Source of the DNA: Streptacidiphilus sp. 4-A2
GTDB taxonomy: Bacteria; Actinomycetota; Actinomycetes; Streptomycetales; Streptomycetaceae
DNA: 64,000 bases
Assembly (NCBI GenBank): GCA_014284505.1
Contig: JAAFYY010000001.1
Coordinates: forward strand, 4,030,001 to 4,094,000
Direction of reading: 5' to 3'
Part shown: piece by piece, positions 1-9,521 of the stretch
Layout of the letters: each line of letters opens with the position of its first letter
Position numbering within the stretch: position 1 is the stretch's first letter
Position numbers and translations under genes: made by a program
The notes under the pieces: generated by a model
Database searches by the model: none
Seen by the model: the letters and a program-made list of their open reading frames with translations, nothing else
What the model was told of the DNA's origin: nothing

Positions 1-2
1 GC

Positions 3-496
3 GGCACCACCACCTACGCCCTGGCCCACCACCTGGTGCAGGTCGAGGGATGACGGTGGTGACCAACTCGGTACGGGTCGCCGACGTGTTCGAGTACGCG
101 CTGCGCCACGGCGGTACCGGGGCGCAGGCGGCGACTGTGGTGCTCACCGGCGGGGTGCGCACACCCTCGGACTCGCTGGTCGGCCCGATCGCGGACCGGG
201 CGATCCGCTCGCTCCACTTCGACCTGCTGTTCCTGGGCTCGCACGGGATCTCGCTGGAGGCCGGGCTGTCCACACCCAACCTGGCCGAGGCGGAGACCAA
301 CCGCAGCTTCGTGGCCTCCGCGCGGCGGGTGGTGGCGGTCGCCGACCACACCAAGTGGGGCACCGTCGGCCTGTCCACCTTCGCCTCGCTGAGCGAGGTG
401 GACACCCTGGTCACCGATGTGGGCCTGCCGGCCGAGATCCGCTCGGCGGTGGCGGAGCAGGTCCGTTCGGTGATCATCGCCGAGGCCGAGGGCTGA
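3..496 (+). CDS. DeoR-family transcriptional regulator, C-terminal part (cut by window start, frameshifted)
   Basis: This is the C-terminal sugar-phosphate-sensing (DeoRC) domain of a DeoR/GlpR-type regulator; the helix-turn-helix lies outside the window. The GTTTYALA motif at positions 3-26 and the TVVTNS motif just after it are the phosphate-binding start of this fold, followed by the typical GG-VR and LFLGSHGIS stretches. The first segment reads in one frame and hits a stop at 51; the rest reads in the next frame from 50 onward. One extra G in the run at 47-49 would join them as VEG-MTVVTNS, so a single-base deletion is likely. Its target genes cannot be seen here. Confidence 0.85.
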   Translation, partial: HHHLRPGPPPGAGRGMTVVTNSVRVADVFEYALRHGGTGAQAATVVLTGGVRTPSDSLVGPIADRAIRSLHFDLLFLGSHGISLEAGLSTPNLAEAETNRSFVASARRVVAVADHTKWGTVGLSTFASLSEVDTLVTDVGLPAEIRSAVAEQVRSVIIAEAEG

Positions 497-516
497 GCAG
501 GTCGGTTTCACCCCCG

Positions 517-550
517 GGGAGTCGGCTGACGTGGCGTCAGCCGAACTCCC
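517..550 (+). terminator. Hairpin terminator after the DeoR gene
   Basis: GGGAGTCGGCTGACG pairs with CGTCAGCCGAACTCCC across a three-base loop, with a single bulged base. It starts 21 bases after the DeoR stop codon. There is no clear T run, as is usual in this group of organisms. The rest of 551-673 shows nothing recognisable. Confidence 0.6.
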
Positions 551-673
551 CCGCAGGCCGGGTCGGCCGCGCCCGGCGGGCCCGGACGCCCACGCCGGCG
601 CGGGTCCGGCCGCCCGCGCCGAGGACCGGAGTCCGGTCCGGGCACAGCACGTGCACCGGGGGCCGGAGCCCGG

Positions 674-1750
674 TCACCACTCGCCGGTGGCGAGGAACCT
701 GTCGATGGCGACGGCGTACGGGGCGATGTCGATGCCCTGCTCGGCGAGCCAGGCGTCGGAGTAGTACTTGTCCAGGTAGCGGTCGCCCGGGTCGCAGATC
801 AGGGAGACCACGCTGCCCTGCTCACCGGCCGCGAGCAGCTCAGAGATGATCTTGAACGCACTCCACAGCCCGGTCCCGGTGGAGGCGCCGGGCTTGCGGC
901 CCATCGCCGACGCCAGCGCCCTGGCCGCGGCGATGGAGGCGGCGTCCGGGACCTTCATCATCCGGTCGATCGCACTGGGGACAAAGCTGGGCTCCATCCG
1001 GGGGCGGCCGATGCCCTCGATCCGCGAACCCTTCTCGCAGGTCACCGTCGGGTCGGCGGCCACCCAGCCGTCGAAGAAGACGGAGTTCTCCGGGTCGGCG
1101 ACACAGATCCGGGTGTCGGCCTGGGTGTAGTGGACGTAGCGGGCGAGGGTCGCCGAGGTACCGCCGGTGCCGGCCGTCGCCACGATCCAGGCCGGGACCG
1201 GATGCCGTTCCAGCCGCAGCTGGATAGATCGATTCGGCGATGTTGTTGTTGCCACGCCAGTCCCGTCGCCCGTTCGGCGTAAGTGAACTGATCCATGTAG
1301 TGACCGCCGACTCCTCTGCCAGCCGCGCGAGACCTCGTACAGCGTTCTGGGTCGTCGACCAGGTGACAGCTGCCGCCCTGGGCCTCGATCAGGCTGATCT
1401 TTCGTAGCTGGTGGTGCGCGGCATGACCGCGATGAACGGCACCCCGATCAGCTTGGCGAAGTACCCCGGAGACCGCCGTGGAGCCGCTGGACGCCTCTAC
1501 CACCGGGCGTCCGGGCCGCACCCAGCCGTTGCACAGGGCGTACAGGAACAGCGAGCGGGCGAGGCTGCTGGAGGCTGGTGGGGGGTGGACTCGTCCTTCA
1601 GGTACAGGTCGATCCCCCACTCCTCGGGCAGGGAAAGCGCAGCAGATGGGTATCGGCGGACCGGTTGGCGTCGGCCTGGACCTTCCGCACGGCCTCCTTG
1701 AGCCAGGCACGGTATCCGGGGTCGCTGCGGTCCACATCCATGGTCGTCAT
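674..1750 (-). pseudogene. PLP-dependent cysteine synthase-like protein, heavily frameshifted
   Basis: The pieces match the actinomycete cysteine synthase / cystathionine beta-synthase-like family (fold type II PLP enzymes, about 360 residues). The start ATG at 1750 opens [61 protein letters not shown] and the intact last 190 residues, with TAGTGGTSAT for cofactor phosphate binding, then lie in three different frames. At least five frame changes are needed. Around 1565-1590, where family members carry the PLP-binding lysine in a SLKHR motif, the codons do not restore a lysine by one simple shift. The density of damage exceeds that of neighbouring genes, so this could be a real pseudogene or a poorly sequenced stretch. 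Confidence 0.75.
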
Positions 1751-1970
1751 CTGCCTGGCCTTCGCTTTCTACGGATCCGGGGCGCTGATTTCCTGCGCAT
1801 CGTAGTCGCCGCCATATCCCAACAAATCTTTGGAATATGCCATACGGGATCTCATATTCCACAACTCCTCGTGTTTGACCGGTTACGCTGGTGGTGTCCG
1901 GAGTGCAGCATGGTTCCGGACCACCCGAACGTCGCAAACCCCTGTCCCCCGACATGGGAGGAGCCGACTG

Positions 1971-2459
1971 GTGCTGTCAGATCCTGGAAAGCACTACGAA
2001 CTGCGCATAGTCGCGGAGCCACAGCGGTTCGCCGCCGTCCGCAAGATCATTCAGGCGCATCTGCGCCATTGGGAACTGCCGGATCTGGTGGCAGCGGCCC
2101 AACTCGGCGTGACCGAGCTGCTCGGCAATGTCCACCGGCATGTCGGGCCCGGCCAGCCGTGCCGGCTGTGGATGGAGGCGTACCAGGGTGGCCTGCGCCT
2201 GGGCGTCCACGACCCGAGCCCGGTCCTCCCCCAGCTGCACCAGCCGGACCCCGAGGACCTGAGCGGACGCGGGCTGGCCCTGGTCGCGGCGCTCAGCAAG
2301 GAGTGGGGGGCGGAGCGGGACGGCGAGGGGAAGGTCGTCTGGTTCGCCCTCCAAGCCGTGGTCGGCTTCGATCCCGTCGGGGCCGGGCCGGGCCCGGAGC
2401 CGGTGGCAGCATCCCTGCGGACCACTGCCACCGCCCCCGCACCCGCCCGGTGCCGGTGA
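1971..2459 (+). CDS. ATP-binding protein of the anti-sigma factor (RsbW/SpoIIAB-like) type
   Basis: A 162-residue GHKL/HATPase_c_2 protein of the kind abundant in Streptomyces. The GTG start at 1971 follows a GGGAGGAG ribosome site by eight bases and gives VLSDPGKHYELRIVAEP. The N-box lies in the GVTELLGNVHRH stretch and a G-box in GRGLALVAALSKEWG. Such proteins bind ATP and commonly act as kinases or antagonists of anti-sigma factor antagonists, but no partner gene is adjacent. It is divergent from the damaged cysteine synthase gene and appears intact. Confidence 0.85.
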   Translation: MLSDPGKHYELRIVAEPQRFAAVRKIIQAHLRHWELPDLVAAAQLGVTELLGNVHRHVGPGQPCRLWMEAYQGGLRLGVHDPSPVLPQLHQPDPEDLSGRGLALVAALSKEWGAERDGEGKVVWFALQAVVGFDPVGAGPGPEPVAASLRTTATAPAPARCR

Positions 2460-2532
2460 CCGTCCCGGTAACGGTCGCGGCCCCCGCCCCGGTCCCGGTC
2501 GCCGTCGCGGTCACCGTCGCGGGTGCCGGGCC
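2452..2532 (+). repeat. Low-complexity GTC/CCG-rich stretch
   Basis: After the ATPase stop the sequence is an imperfect run of cggt/ggtc units that would encode Pro-Val-Ala repeats in one frame. It lies between two convergent genes. I see no gene signal in it. Confidence 0.5.
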
Positions 2533-2571
2533 GGAGCCGGAACAGGAGCCGGATCCGGATCCGCTCGCGGA

Positions 2572-2903
2572 TCAGGACTTCGCCAACGGGTCCCCGGTCT
2601 CGGCGGATTCGCCGCTGCTGGCCGTCAGCAGGTCGTAGCGCTGGCGGTACTCGAACTCGTCGATCTCGCCGTCGGCGTACTTGCGGTTGAGCGTCTCCAC
2701 CGGGGTCGGCGCGGCCGTCGGCCCGTACCAGCCGCGCGGCCCCGGTCGGCCGCCCGGCCCGGGCCGAAACCGCGGCCGAAGCCGAAGCGGCGGCGCAGCA
2801 CCCTGCGGACGACGAGGCCCACGGCGATCCAGAACAGCGGCACCAGCAGGATCCACGGACCGGGTCCGCCGTTCCACGGGGATGCCAGAAGGATTGCGTG
2901 CAT
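2572..2903 (-). CDS. Small membrane protein with C-terminal SHOCT domain (frameshifted)
   Basis: The ATG at 2903 follows AAGGAG and gives MHAILLASPWNGGPGPWILL, then one hydrophobic helix (about residues 14-34), an arginine/glycine-rich linker, and a C-terminal SHOCT (short C-terminal) motif, LNRKYADGEIDEFEYRQRYDLL. The helix and the SHOCT part are in different frames; the break lies in the GC-rich linker near 2745-2765. A longer GTG start at 2921 is in frame, but the AAGGAG sits inside it and favours 2903. SHOCT proteins are often oligomerising membrane proteins; the function of this one is unknown. Confidence 0.75.
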
Positions 2904-3077
2904 CTCGGGCTCCTTGGTCACCGGCCGCGTCCTTCGCGGCCCACTACCGAGAATCGCCCGGATCAGGCGCCGGGTCGTCGTGCCCCGGCGGGCATCGCGA
3001 CTGCTCCCCGGGCAGTACGCGGGCCGCTCGCGGCTGCTCCCCGGGCGTCCCGGGGAGCAGCGCCCGGCGGGGCGGGT

Positions 3078-4279
3078 TCAGGGGGCTCCGAGTACCTCCA
3101 GCGGATCCGCCAGCACCGGGGCCCAGGCCAGCTCGGCCGCCCCGGCCAGCTCCGGGCGCTCCAACTCGGCCGGGGCGATGGCGATCTCCCCGCAGCGGCC
3201 CCAGTGGGAGCGGCGGGCGACCACGCCCGGCAGCCGTTCCGGCGCGGCGGCCAGCAGTGCGCTGTGGAACGCCCCGAGCACCACCCGGTCCGGATTGAGG
3301 ATGTTGATCACGCCCGCGATGCCGAGGCCGAGCCGGTCCACCACATGGTCGATCGCGGCGCGGCGCGGGGGTCGCCGGCCTGCGCCGCGGCGAAGACCTC
3401 GCGGACCTGCTCGGGGATGGCGCGGCGGTCCGCCTCGCGTCCGGCGGCGGCCAGCAGCGCGTGCGGGTCGGCCTCCACGTCCAGGCAGCCCCGGCTGCCG
3501 CAGGGACAGCGGCGGCCCTCCGGGTCGACCGTCAACTGGCCGACCTCCAGGGCGAGTCCGGTGCTGCCGGTGTGCAGCTTGCCGTCCACCACCAGCGCGC
3601 CGCCGACGCCGCGGTGGCCCGAGGTGACATAGAGCAGGTGCCGGGCGCCGCGGCCGGCGCCGTGGCGGTACTCGGCGAGGGCCGCCAGGTTGGCGTCGTT
3701 GGCGACGTCGACCGGCAGCGGCAGCCCGCCGTCCGTCGCGGCCTGCCGCAGCAGCTCGCCGACCCGGGTCCCGAGCGGCCAGGAGAGGTACATCGCGGCG
3801 ACCGCGGTGCGTTCCGGCATGGCCACCGGGGTGGGCACCGCCAGGCCGATGCCCACGCAGCGGCGCGGGTCGGCGGCCACCTGCCGGGCGGCCTCGTCCA
3901 CCACCGCCCGCAGCACCCGGGCCGGGGTCGGCTGCCGCGGCAACGGCAGGTCCACCGGTGCGCTGAGCCGGCCGCCGAGCCCGGCCAGGGCCACGGTCAG
4001 GCCGTCGGCGTGGATCTGGGCGGCGACCACCACCGGGCCGGAGGGGTCGACCGCGAGCCGGTGCGAGGGTCTGCCCCGGGTGCCCCCGGCGGGGCGGGCG
4101 TCCACCGTGATCAGCCGCAGCGCCTCCAGCTCGCCGGTGATCGCCCCGGCAGTGGCCCGGGTGACGCCGAGCGCGCCGGTGAGCACGGAGCGGGTCGGAG
4201 CCGATCCGGCGTGGATGAGGGCGAGTGCGGGCCCGAGAGCCGCGCGGCCCCGGTCGGGGCTTGTCTGGGTACGCTGCAC
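3078..4279 (-). CDS. ROK-family transcriptional regulator (frameshifted near the C terminus)
   Basis: About 400 residues. An N-terminal winged helix (RSVLTGALGVTRATAGAITG) is followed by a sugar-kinase-like ROK domain with the zinc signature CPCGSRGCLD and the VANDANLAALAEY motif. The frame is lost near 3350 in a GCGCGG-rich run, and the last 85 residues (IAGVINILNPDRVVLGAF) continue in another frame. ROK regulators of the NagC/XylR class sense sugars or sugar phosphates. This gene is divergent from an MFS transporter with a 23-base palindrome between the two starts, so it probably controls that transporter. The assigned GTG start (4279) is tentative. Confidence 0.85.
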
Positions 4280-4292
4280 ACTCCTATTCTGA

Positions 4293-4315
4293 CTTTGTGC
4301 CGCAAATAAACAAAG
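4293..4315. promoter_or_regulatory. Candidate ROK operator
   Basis: CTTTGT and ACAAAG form a perfect inverted repeat with an 11-base AT-rich centre, in an otherwise GC-rich region between the divergent ROK and MFS genes. This architecture, T/A-rich arms around a spacer, resembles NagC/Mlc-type sites. The site overlaps the first possible MFS codon at 4297, which suggests the true MFS start may lie further downstream. Confidence 0.5.
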
Positions 4316-5549
4316 CAGCCGTCGCCGTCGAGACCCCCTCCTACGCCCCCCGGTCCTCCGAATGGCCCATCGCCCGGAAGATCGTCACCGCCTTCTTCGC
4401 CCTGGACGGCTTTGTCTTCGCCGGGTGGGTGGTGCGCATCCCCGCCATCAAGGCCCAGGTGCACGCCTCGCCCGGGGTACTGGGGCTGGCTCTGCTCTGT
4501 GTCTCCGCCGGGGCGATCCTCACCATGCCCCGGTCGGGCGGCTCTGCCTGCGCTACGGCACCCATCGGATCATCGTCGCCGCGGCGGTACTGCTCTGCGC
4601 CTCCTCGGCGCTGCCCGCGCAGGTGCACTCGGCCGTGGGACTCGGCGGGGTGCTGCTGCTCTTCGGCGCGGGCTTCGGCGCGATGAACGTCGCGCTCAAC
4701 AGCGCGGCCGTGGAGCTGGTGGCGGCGCTCCGGCGCCCGGCGATGCCCACCTTCCATGCCGCGTACAGCCTCGGCGGGCTGCTCGGTGCGACCCTGGGCG
4801 GACTGCTGGCCACCCGGCTGACGGCGGCCACGCACCTGGGCCTGATCGCCGCGATCGGCCTGGCCGCGACCGCGGCGCTGACCGCGCCGCTGCTGCGGCA
4901 CCAGGTCCCGCCCGCACCCGCCGGCCGGCCCGCGCCGGGGCGGGCCGGGGCCGGGGCGGGCGACCCGGCCGGTGCCCCGGCGCGGCCCGGGTCCGCCGCG
5001 GTCCGGGGGCCGATGCTGCTGGTGCTGCTGTTCGGCCTGGTCGCGCTCTGCGACGCCTACGGCGAAGGAGCGATGGCCGACTGGGGCACCCTGCACCTGA
5101 CCTCCGACGTACACGCCTCGGCCTCGGTCGCCGCGGCCGGCTTCGCCGCGTACTCGCTGGCGATGACCACCGGACGGCTGAGCGGTACCCGGCTGATCGA
5201 ACGCCTTGGCTCGACCCGGCTGCTGGTCGGCGGCTCGGCGGTGGCCGCCGCGGGCATGCTGGTGGCCGCGCTCAGCCCCTGGCTGCCCGTGGTCCTCGGC
5301 GGGTTCCTGCTGGTCGGCATCGGGCTGGCGAACATCTTCCCGCTGGCGATCAACGGCGCGGGCGCGCTCAACGGCCCCAAGGGCGTGGCCACCGCGTCCA
5401 CCCTGGGCTACGGCGGCATGGTGCTGGGGCCGCCGGTGATCGGCTTCCTGGCCCAGCTCATGGACCTGCCCCTGGCGCTGCTCTCGGTGGCGCTGCTGGC
5501 GGCGCTCTCCGGCGTCGCCGCGCTGGCCGTCCGCAGCGCCACCGGCTGA
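4297..5549 (+). CDS. MFS transporter (frameshifted)
   Basis: A twelve-helix major facilitator with hydrophobic segments throughout and a cytoplasmic loop rich in Pro/Ala/Gly between the two halves. The first segment ends near 4530 (AGAILTMP) and the rest continues in another frame as VGRLCLRYGTHRIIVAAAVL, so a base is missing in the CCCCGG run. The second half includes DAYGEGAMADWGTLHL and GLANIFPLAINGAG. It belongs to the broad sugar/drug MFS group; the substrate cannot be told. The GTG at 4297 is the first in-frame start but lies only 17 bases from the divergent ROK start, so the start is uncertain. Confidence 0.8.
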
Positions 5550-5655
5550 GCCCGGCCGCACACCCGGCCGCCCGGCCCGACGAGCACGCCCGGCCTGCCC
5601 GGCCGGCCTGAACTGACCGCCCGGCCTGGACTGACTGCCCGGCCGACGGGACGGT

Positions 5656-6475
5656 TCAGCCGACCGGGTCGGACTCCGCCTGCTCCGGCCCCGCGTGCTC
5701 GACGTCCGCACACCCGGGCTCCGGGCCGGTGACCTTGGGCGGCCGAAGATCCCAGCCGATCAGGGCCACCAGCTGCTCATGGGTGATCCCCGGCGGGATG
5801 GGCTTGGGCGCGACCGTCCGCATCGGCGGCTGCCAGCCCTCCTCGGGGGTAGCGGCGCACCACCCGCGCGGGCGCGCCCGCGACCACGCTGTGGTCCGGG
5901 ACCACACCGCGCACGACCGAGTTGGCGGCCACCACGACATTGCGGCCGATGGTCGCCCCCGGCAGGATCACCGCGCCGGTACCGATCCAGCTGCCGGAGC
6001 CGACCGACACCGCCTCGTTGCGCGGCCACTGCTTGCCGATCGGCAGATCCGGGTCGTCGTAGGAGTGGTTCTCGTCGGTGATGTAGACGCCGGGCCCGGT
6101 CCAGACGTCGTCGCCGAAGGTGATCGAGTGGTGCCCGACGATATGACTGTCGCGCCCGATCACACAGCCGCCCCCGATCCGGATGACCGGCTCGGGGCCG
6201 AGGTCGAGCCCCGGCAGGAAGCCGGCGGACATCGACACACCCTCGCCGATGATGCAGAACGGCCCGAGGTGGATCCACTGCTCGTTGAAGACCGACCCCA
6301 GCGGGAAGGTCAGCCGGGTGCCGTCGCCGATCGCGCCGAAGCGCAGCCGTCCCGGCCGCTCGGCGCTGACCGAGCCCGCCTCCTGCACCCACTGCCAGCC
6401 GCGGTGGACCAGCGTGGTCGCGGCGCGGCGGGCCCGCTGCCGGGCAGCGGTACGTATCTTCTCGGCGAACGGCAT
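5656..6475 (-). CDS. Hexapeptide-repeat acyltransferase (frameshifted at C terminus)
   Basis: A left-handed beta-helix acyltransferase: GDGTRLTFPLGSVFNEQWIH, then repeats such as IGGGCVIGRDSHIVGH, ITFGDDVWTGPGVYI, VGSGSWIGTGAVILPGATIG and VVAGAPARVVRRY. The ITDENHSYDD loop carries the presumptive catalytic histidine of this family. Near 5850 the frame changes, and the C-terminal tail ends PKPIPPGITHEQLVALIGWD at 5656. Such enzymes acetylate sugars or small acceptors; the acceptor here is unknown. The start ATG (6475) opens MPFAEKIRTAARQRA. Confidence 0.85.
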
Positions 6476-6610
6476 GCGGACACGTTAGCCCGCCCCGGTC
6501 GCGCCGGGACCGTCCGGGGCCGCCTCAAGTTACCGACGGGTCATCCCGGCCGCCGGGCCGGGGGTTGCCCGGGCAGGCCGGGACAACCCCTCGCGACCAG
6601 CGCGGATCGG

Positions 6611-7151
6611 TCAGCCGGAGGCGACCGGGCCCGGGGCGCTGTCCAGCGCCGCGAGCAGCCTCAGCCATTCGGCCTGCGGGCAGCGCAGCGGCACCTCGGC
6701 CCGCGGCACCCACTTCGGCCGCACCGCACTCGGACTCCGCGGGCGGGGAGGTCTCCGCCCCGGGCTGCTCCAGCCGGACGGTGTAGAAGGCCATGAAGTC
6801 GCGCGCCGGATAGCGGTAGTCGGCCGGCGGGGCCTCCAGCAGGGTTATCCGCTGTCCGCCGAACAGCGACAGCCGCTCGGCCGGCACGCTCAGCCCGGTC
6901 TCCTCGGACAGCTCCCTTGCCGCCGCCCGCACCGGGCTCTCCCCCGGATCCACATGCCCGCCCGGGATACCCCAGCCACGCCCGGGCAGGTCCACCCTGG
7001 TCAGCAGCATCCGGTCCAGGCTGTCCAGCGCGATCACGAAGGCCGTGGTGACCTCGTACTCCTCCGGGAGCCCGGAGGTGAGCAGCAGATCCATCCGGTG
7101 CGGGGGCCGGATCCAGGGCACGGTCAGGGTGTGGAGCACGGTAGAGGTCAT
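6611..7151 (-). CDS. NUDIX hydrolase (frameshifted)
   Basis: The NUDIX box GHVDPGESPVRAAARELSEE reads perfectly (G-x5-E-x7-REUxEExGU), so this is a nucleoside diphosphate-X hydrolase needing Mg2+ or Mn2+. The ATG at 7151 gives MTSTVLHTLTVPWIRPPHRM. In the ESECGAAEVG region near 6725 one base is surplus or missing; shifting frame gives KWVPRAEVPLRCPQAEWLRL, the expected end of this subfamily, with a stop at 6611. The substrate is unknown. Confidence 0.85.
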
Positions 7152-7339
7152 GGCAGGGATCCTTCCGTACGCGGCTGACACCGGGGCGCCGGGGCCCGGC
7201 GCGGGACGGCCCCCGTCTGCCGGGACCGGCCCGCGCCGCAGCGCTCGGCTCGCGGACACCGTCCGAGGACGGTCCGGGTGCGCACCACACACGTTAGGCC
7301 GGGCCACTGACAATCCGTCCGGCAGCCGGCCCGGTGGCG

Positions 7340-8020
7340 TCAGTTCCGGCGGGCGTCCTGCCTGGGCACGACCTCGGTCACCACCTGGGCGATGATCCGG
7401 GCCACGACCTCGGCCCTGACCCGCGCGACCACCGCGGCCGGGTCCACCCCGGCGCCGTTCAGGATCTCGACGGCCCGGCAGGAGGGGTCGGCGGCCAGCT
7501 GGGCCAGCAGGTCGAGCGCGTCGGCCTCGCGGCCGGTCCTGGCCAGCGCGACCCGGGAGGCCTGCTCCAGCGCGTCCCCGGCGGAGCGGCTCCAGCGGAG
7601 CCGGTCCCGGTCCTGCGCCCGGTGCGATCCGGCGCCCTCACCCGACCGCCACTCACGCCCGAAGCCGATGCTGCGCTGGGCCAGATAGCCGAGCAGCCGG
7701 GTGGACTGCGCGGCCCGCGGGGCCGTCAGATCGAGTGCCCGGTGGTCGGACTCCAGCAGCGCGTGCAGCAGGTGCCCGGTGTCCACCTCGGTGTCACCGG
7801 CCCGCAGCGCCCGCCTACGGGCGCCGGCCGCGATCAGACTGAGGCTGGCGGGAGCGGCGTGACCCGGCTCGGGTGCACGCAGATCCGCTTCATACAGGTG
7901 TGAGTACACGTGATCCACCACATCGTCCGGGACGGGGAGGGATGCCGATGCAGAACAGCGATGAAATCGACGGGAACTGACGGCCTGTCGGGCCGCCGCC
8001 ATCGGTAGTCTGCTGCGCAC
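7340..8020 (-). CDS. Clp N-domain-like protein
   Basis: No complete family match is recognised, but two helical repeats look like the Clp R repeats of ClpA/ClpC N domains: VDTGHLLHALLESDHRALDL near residues 80-100 and DALDLLAQLAADPSCRAVEI near 165-185, each followed by a helix and a valine-rich turn. There is no ATPase domain, so it may be a stand-alone adaptor-like protein. The N-terminal 30 residues are poorly supported; the start is uncertain and could lie inside. The 220 bases upstream show no convincing gene. Confidence 0.5.
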   Translation of the reverse strand: MRSRLPMAAARQAVSSRRFHRCSASASLPVPDDVVDHVYSHLYEADLRAPEPGHAAPASLSLIAAGARRRALRAGDTEVDTGHLLHALLESDHRALDLTAPRAAQSTRLLGYLAQRSIGFGREWRSGEGAGSHRAQDRDRLRWSRSAGDALEQASRVALARTGREADALDLLAQLAADPSCRAVEILNGAGVDPAAVVARVRAEVVARIIAQVVTEVVPRQDARRN

Positions 8021-8243
8021 GGTGAGCGACAGTCAACCCACAGATACGATCTTCCCACCGTCGGACTCTCCCTGGCCGGTTCCGCCACCCCCGCCCCCGT
8101 CGTCCCGGGACCGCCAACCAGGCCGAACGCGGCCAACGCCGCGCCCCCCGCCATGATTCGCCACCCGCGCACAAGCGCGCCGCACAGCGTGCGGCCCGCT
8201 CATGCGCTCCCAGCTCGTGGCAGCCCTTGGCGAGCCGCCGGGC

Positions 8244-8910
8244 TCACACCTCCTCGGCAAGGATGAGGTAGAGCTTCTTGCGGGCGTCGGCCAGCACCGC
8301 GAGGGCCTTGGCCCGCTGCTCGGGAGTGCCGGTCATCACCACCTGGCGCAGGGCGTCCCGCACCGCACCCTCGGCCGCGCCGAACTCGCGCACGACACCC
8401 CAGTGCTCACCCTGCCCGGCCTCCTCCCAGGGGCCTCCGGGCCGCTCTCGGCCTCGGCACGGCCGGTCTCGGTGAGGCTGAACAGGCGCTTTCCGCCGGT
8501 CTCCTCACTGGTGATCAGCCCCTCCTCCTCCAGCATCTGGAGGGTGGGGTAGACCGAGCCCGGGCTCGGCCGCCAGCTGCCGCCGGAGCGCTCCGCGATC
8601 TCGCGGATCATCTCGTAGCCGTGCATCGGACGGTCCTTGAGCAGGGCCAGCAGCGAGGCACGCACGTCGCCCGCCGCGCCCGGCCGCCATGGCGTCCACC
8701 GCGCCCGCCCCGGCCGCCGTGGCCGAACGGCCCGAAGCCGGGACCGAACGGGCCGGGGCCGAAGCCGCCCCGGTCCGGCGGCCCGAAGCCGCCGAACGCC
8801 TCGCGGTACTCGGAGCGGGGGCCGCCCTGGCCCCGGTGCCCGTGTTCTCCGCGCCCGCCACGGCCGGACCGGCCGGGCTGCGCCGCATCAAAGGGAATTC
8901 CTGATCGCAT
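8244..8910 (-). CDS. PadR-family transcriptional regulator (two frameshifts)
   Basis: The ATG at 8910 (MRSGIPFDAAQPG) is preceded by GGAAAGGA. The N-terminal 75 residues are a Gly/Phe/Pro-rich tail with GFGP repeats, common in actinomycete PadR proteins. The winged helix follows in a second frame (ASLLALLKDRPMHGYEMIRE, then SPGSVYPTLQMLEEEGLI), and the C-terminal helix in a third (ARKKLYLILAEEV, stop at 8244). The breaks are near 8665 and 8440. PadR proteins usually repress themselves and a nearby transporter or stress gene. Palindromes just upstream fit autoregulation. Confidence 0.85.
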
Positions 8911-8917
8911 GATCGTT

Positions 8918-8979
8918 TGTCCTTTCCAAGACAATGTCCATCGGGTCAACGACTGTCCCGATGGCTCAACGATATATCG
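8918..8979. promoter_or_regulatory. Cluster of palindromes upstream of the PadR gene
   Basis: Three inverted repeats lie within 70 bases of the PadR start: TGTC..GACA at 8918-8933, overlapping the ribosome site; CCATCGGG..CCCGATGG at 8938-8964 with an 11-base spacer; and the perfect 10-base palindrome CGATATATCG at 8970-8979. The last is AT-rich in a GC-rich setting and resembles the ATAT-containing operators of PadR proteins. Together they suggest an autoregulatory control region. Confidence 0.5.
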
Positions 8980-9119
8980 GAACAGCTCGTCCGACAACCC
9001 CTTCCGACTGTCGGCACGATCCAGGCATCCTTGGACCCATCATGATTCGGACATGTCAAACAGTGCGAAGTGTGCCGACAAGGGCGGCAACGGCGGTAGC
9101 ACTGCGCCATGTCGGCGGG

Positions 9120-9521
9120 GTGGACGACGAGGCCTTCGAAGCATGGGCGCGCAGGCGCGAGGAGCGGAGGTCGCACAGGGAGGGGCGACTACGCCTCGAC
9201 CCGCTCACCCCGGGCCAGCGGCGCGGTTCGCATGTCGACCCGGACGCCCCGCGCCTGATCTCACGCTGGGACGGATTCGCCTGGGAGCCGGTCGGCGTGG
9301 CCGGGGACTGGGCGCAGGCCACCGCGCTGCCGCACCCCGACGAGACCGGCGAGGAAGCCGAGGCGCGGCGCCCGGAGCGGGTGGATCCGGCCCCCGGGAC
9401 AGGGCCGGCGGAGCGCAGGCGGACGCGGATCCGGCAGTTGGTGGCCGGGCCGTGCTATCGCCCGGCCCGGCCCGGGGCTCAGGTGGGCAGCCAGCTGACG
9501 TGGCCCGCGAGCAGCACATAG
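9120..9521 (+). CDS. DUF6087-like small protein
   Basis: The reading frame gives VDDEAFEAWARRREERRSHR, then DPDAPRLISRWDGFAWEPVG, matching my memory of the DUF6087 family of small Streptomyces proteins of unknown function. The GTG at 9120 is the likely start. The frame runs on over the 3' end of the convergent CPBP gene, so the true stop may be earlier if a base is missing near 9430-9470. The protein is hydrophilic, with no signal peptide or membrane segment. Confidence 0.55.
   Translation: MDDEAFEAWARRREERRSHREGRLRLDPLTPGQRRGSHVDPDAPRLISRWDGFAWEPVGVAGDWAQATALPHPDETGEEAEARRPERVDPAPGTGPAERRRTRIRQLVAGPCYRPARPGAQVGSQLTWPASST

Noticed and set aside
7834-8260. Overlapping minus-strand frames before the Clp-N-like gene
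   Set aside because: Rich in Gly/Arg/Trp with no ribosome site or domain; probably chance.
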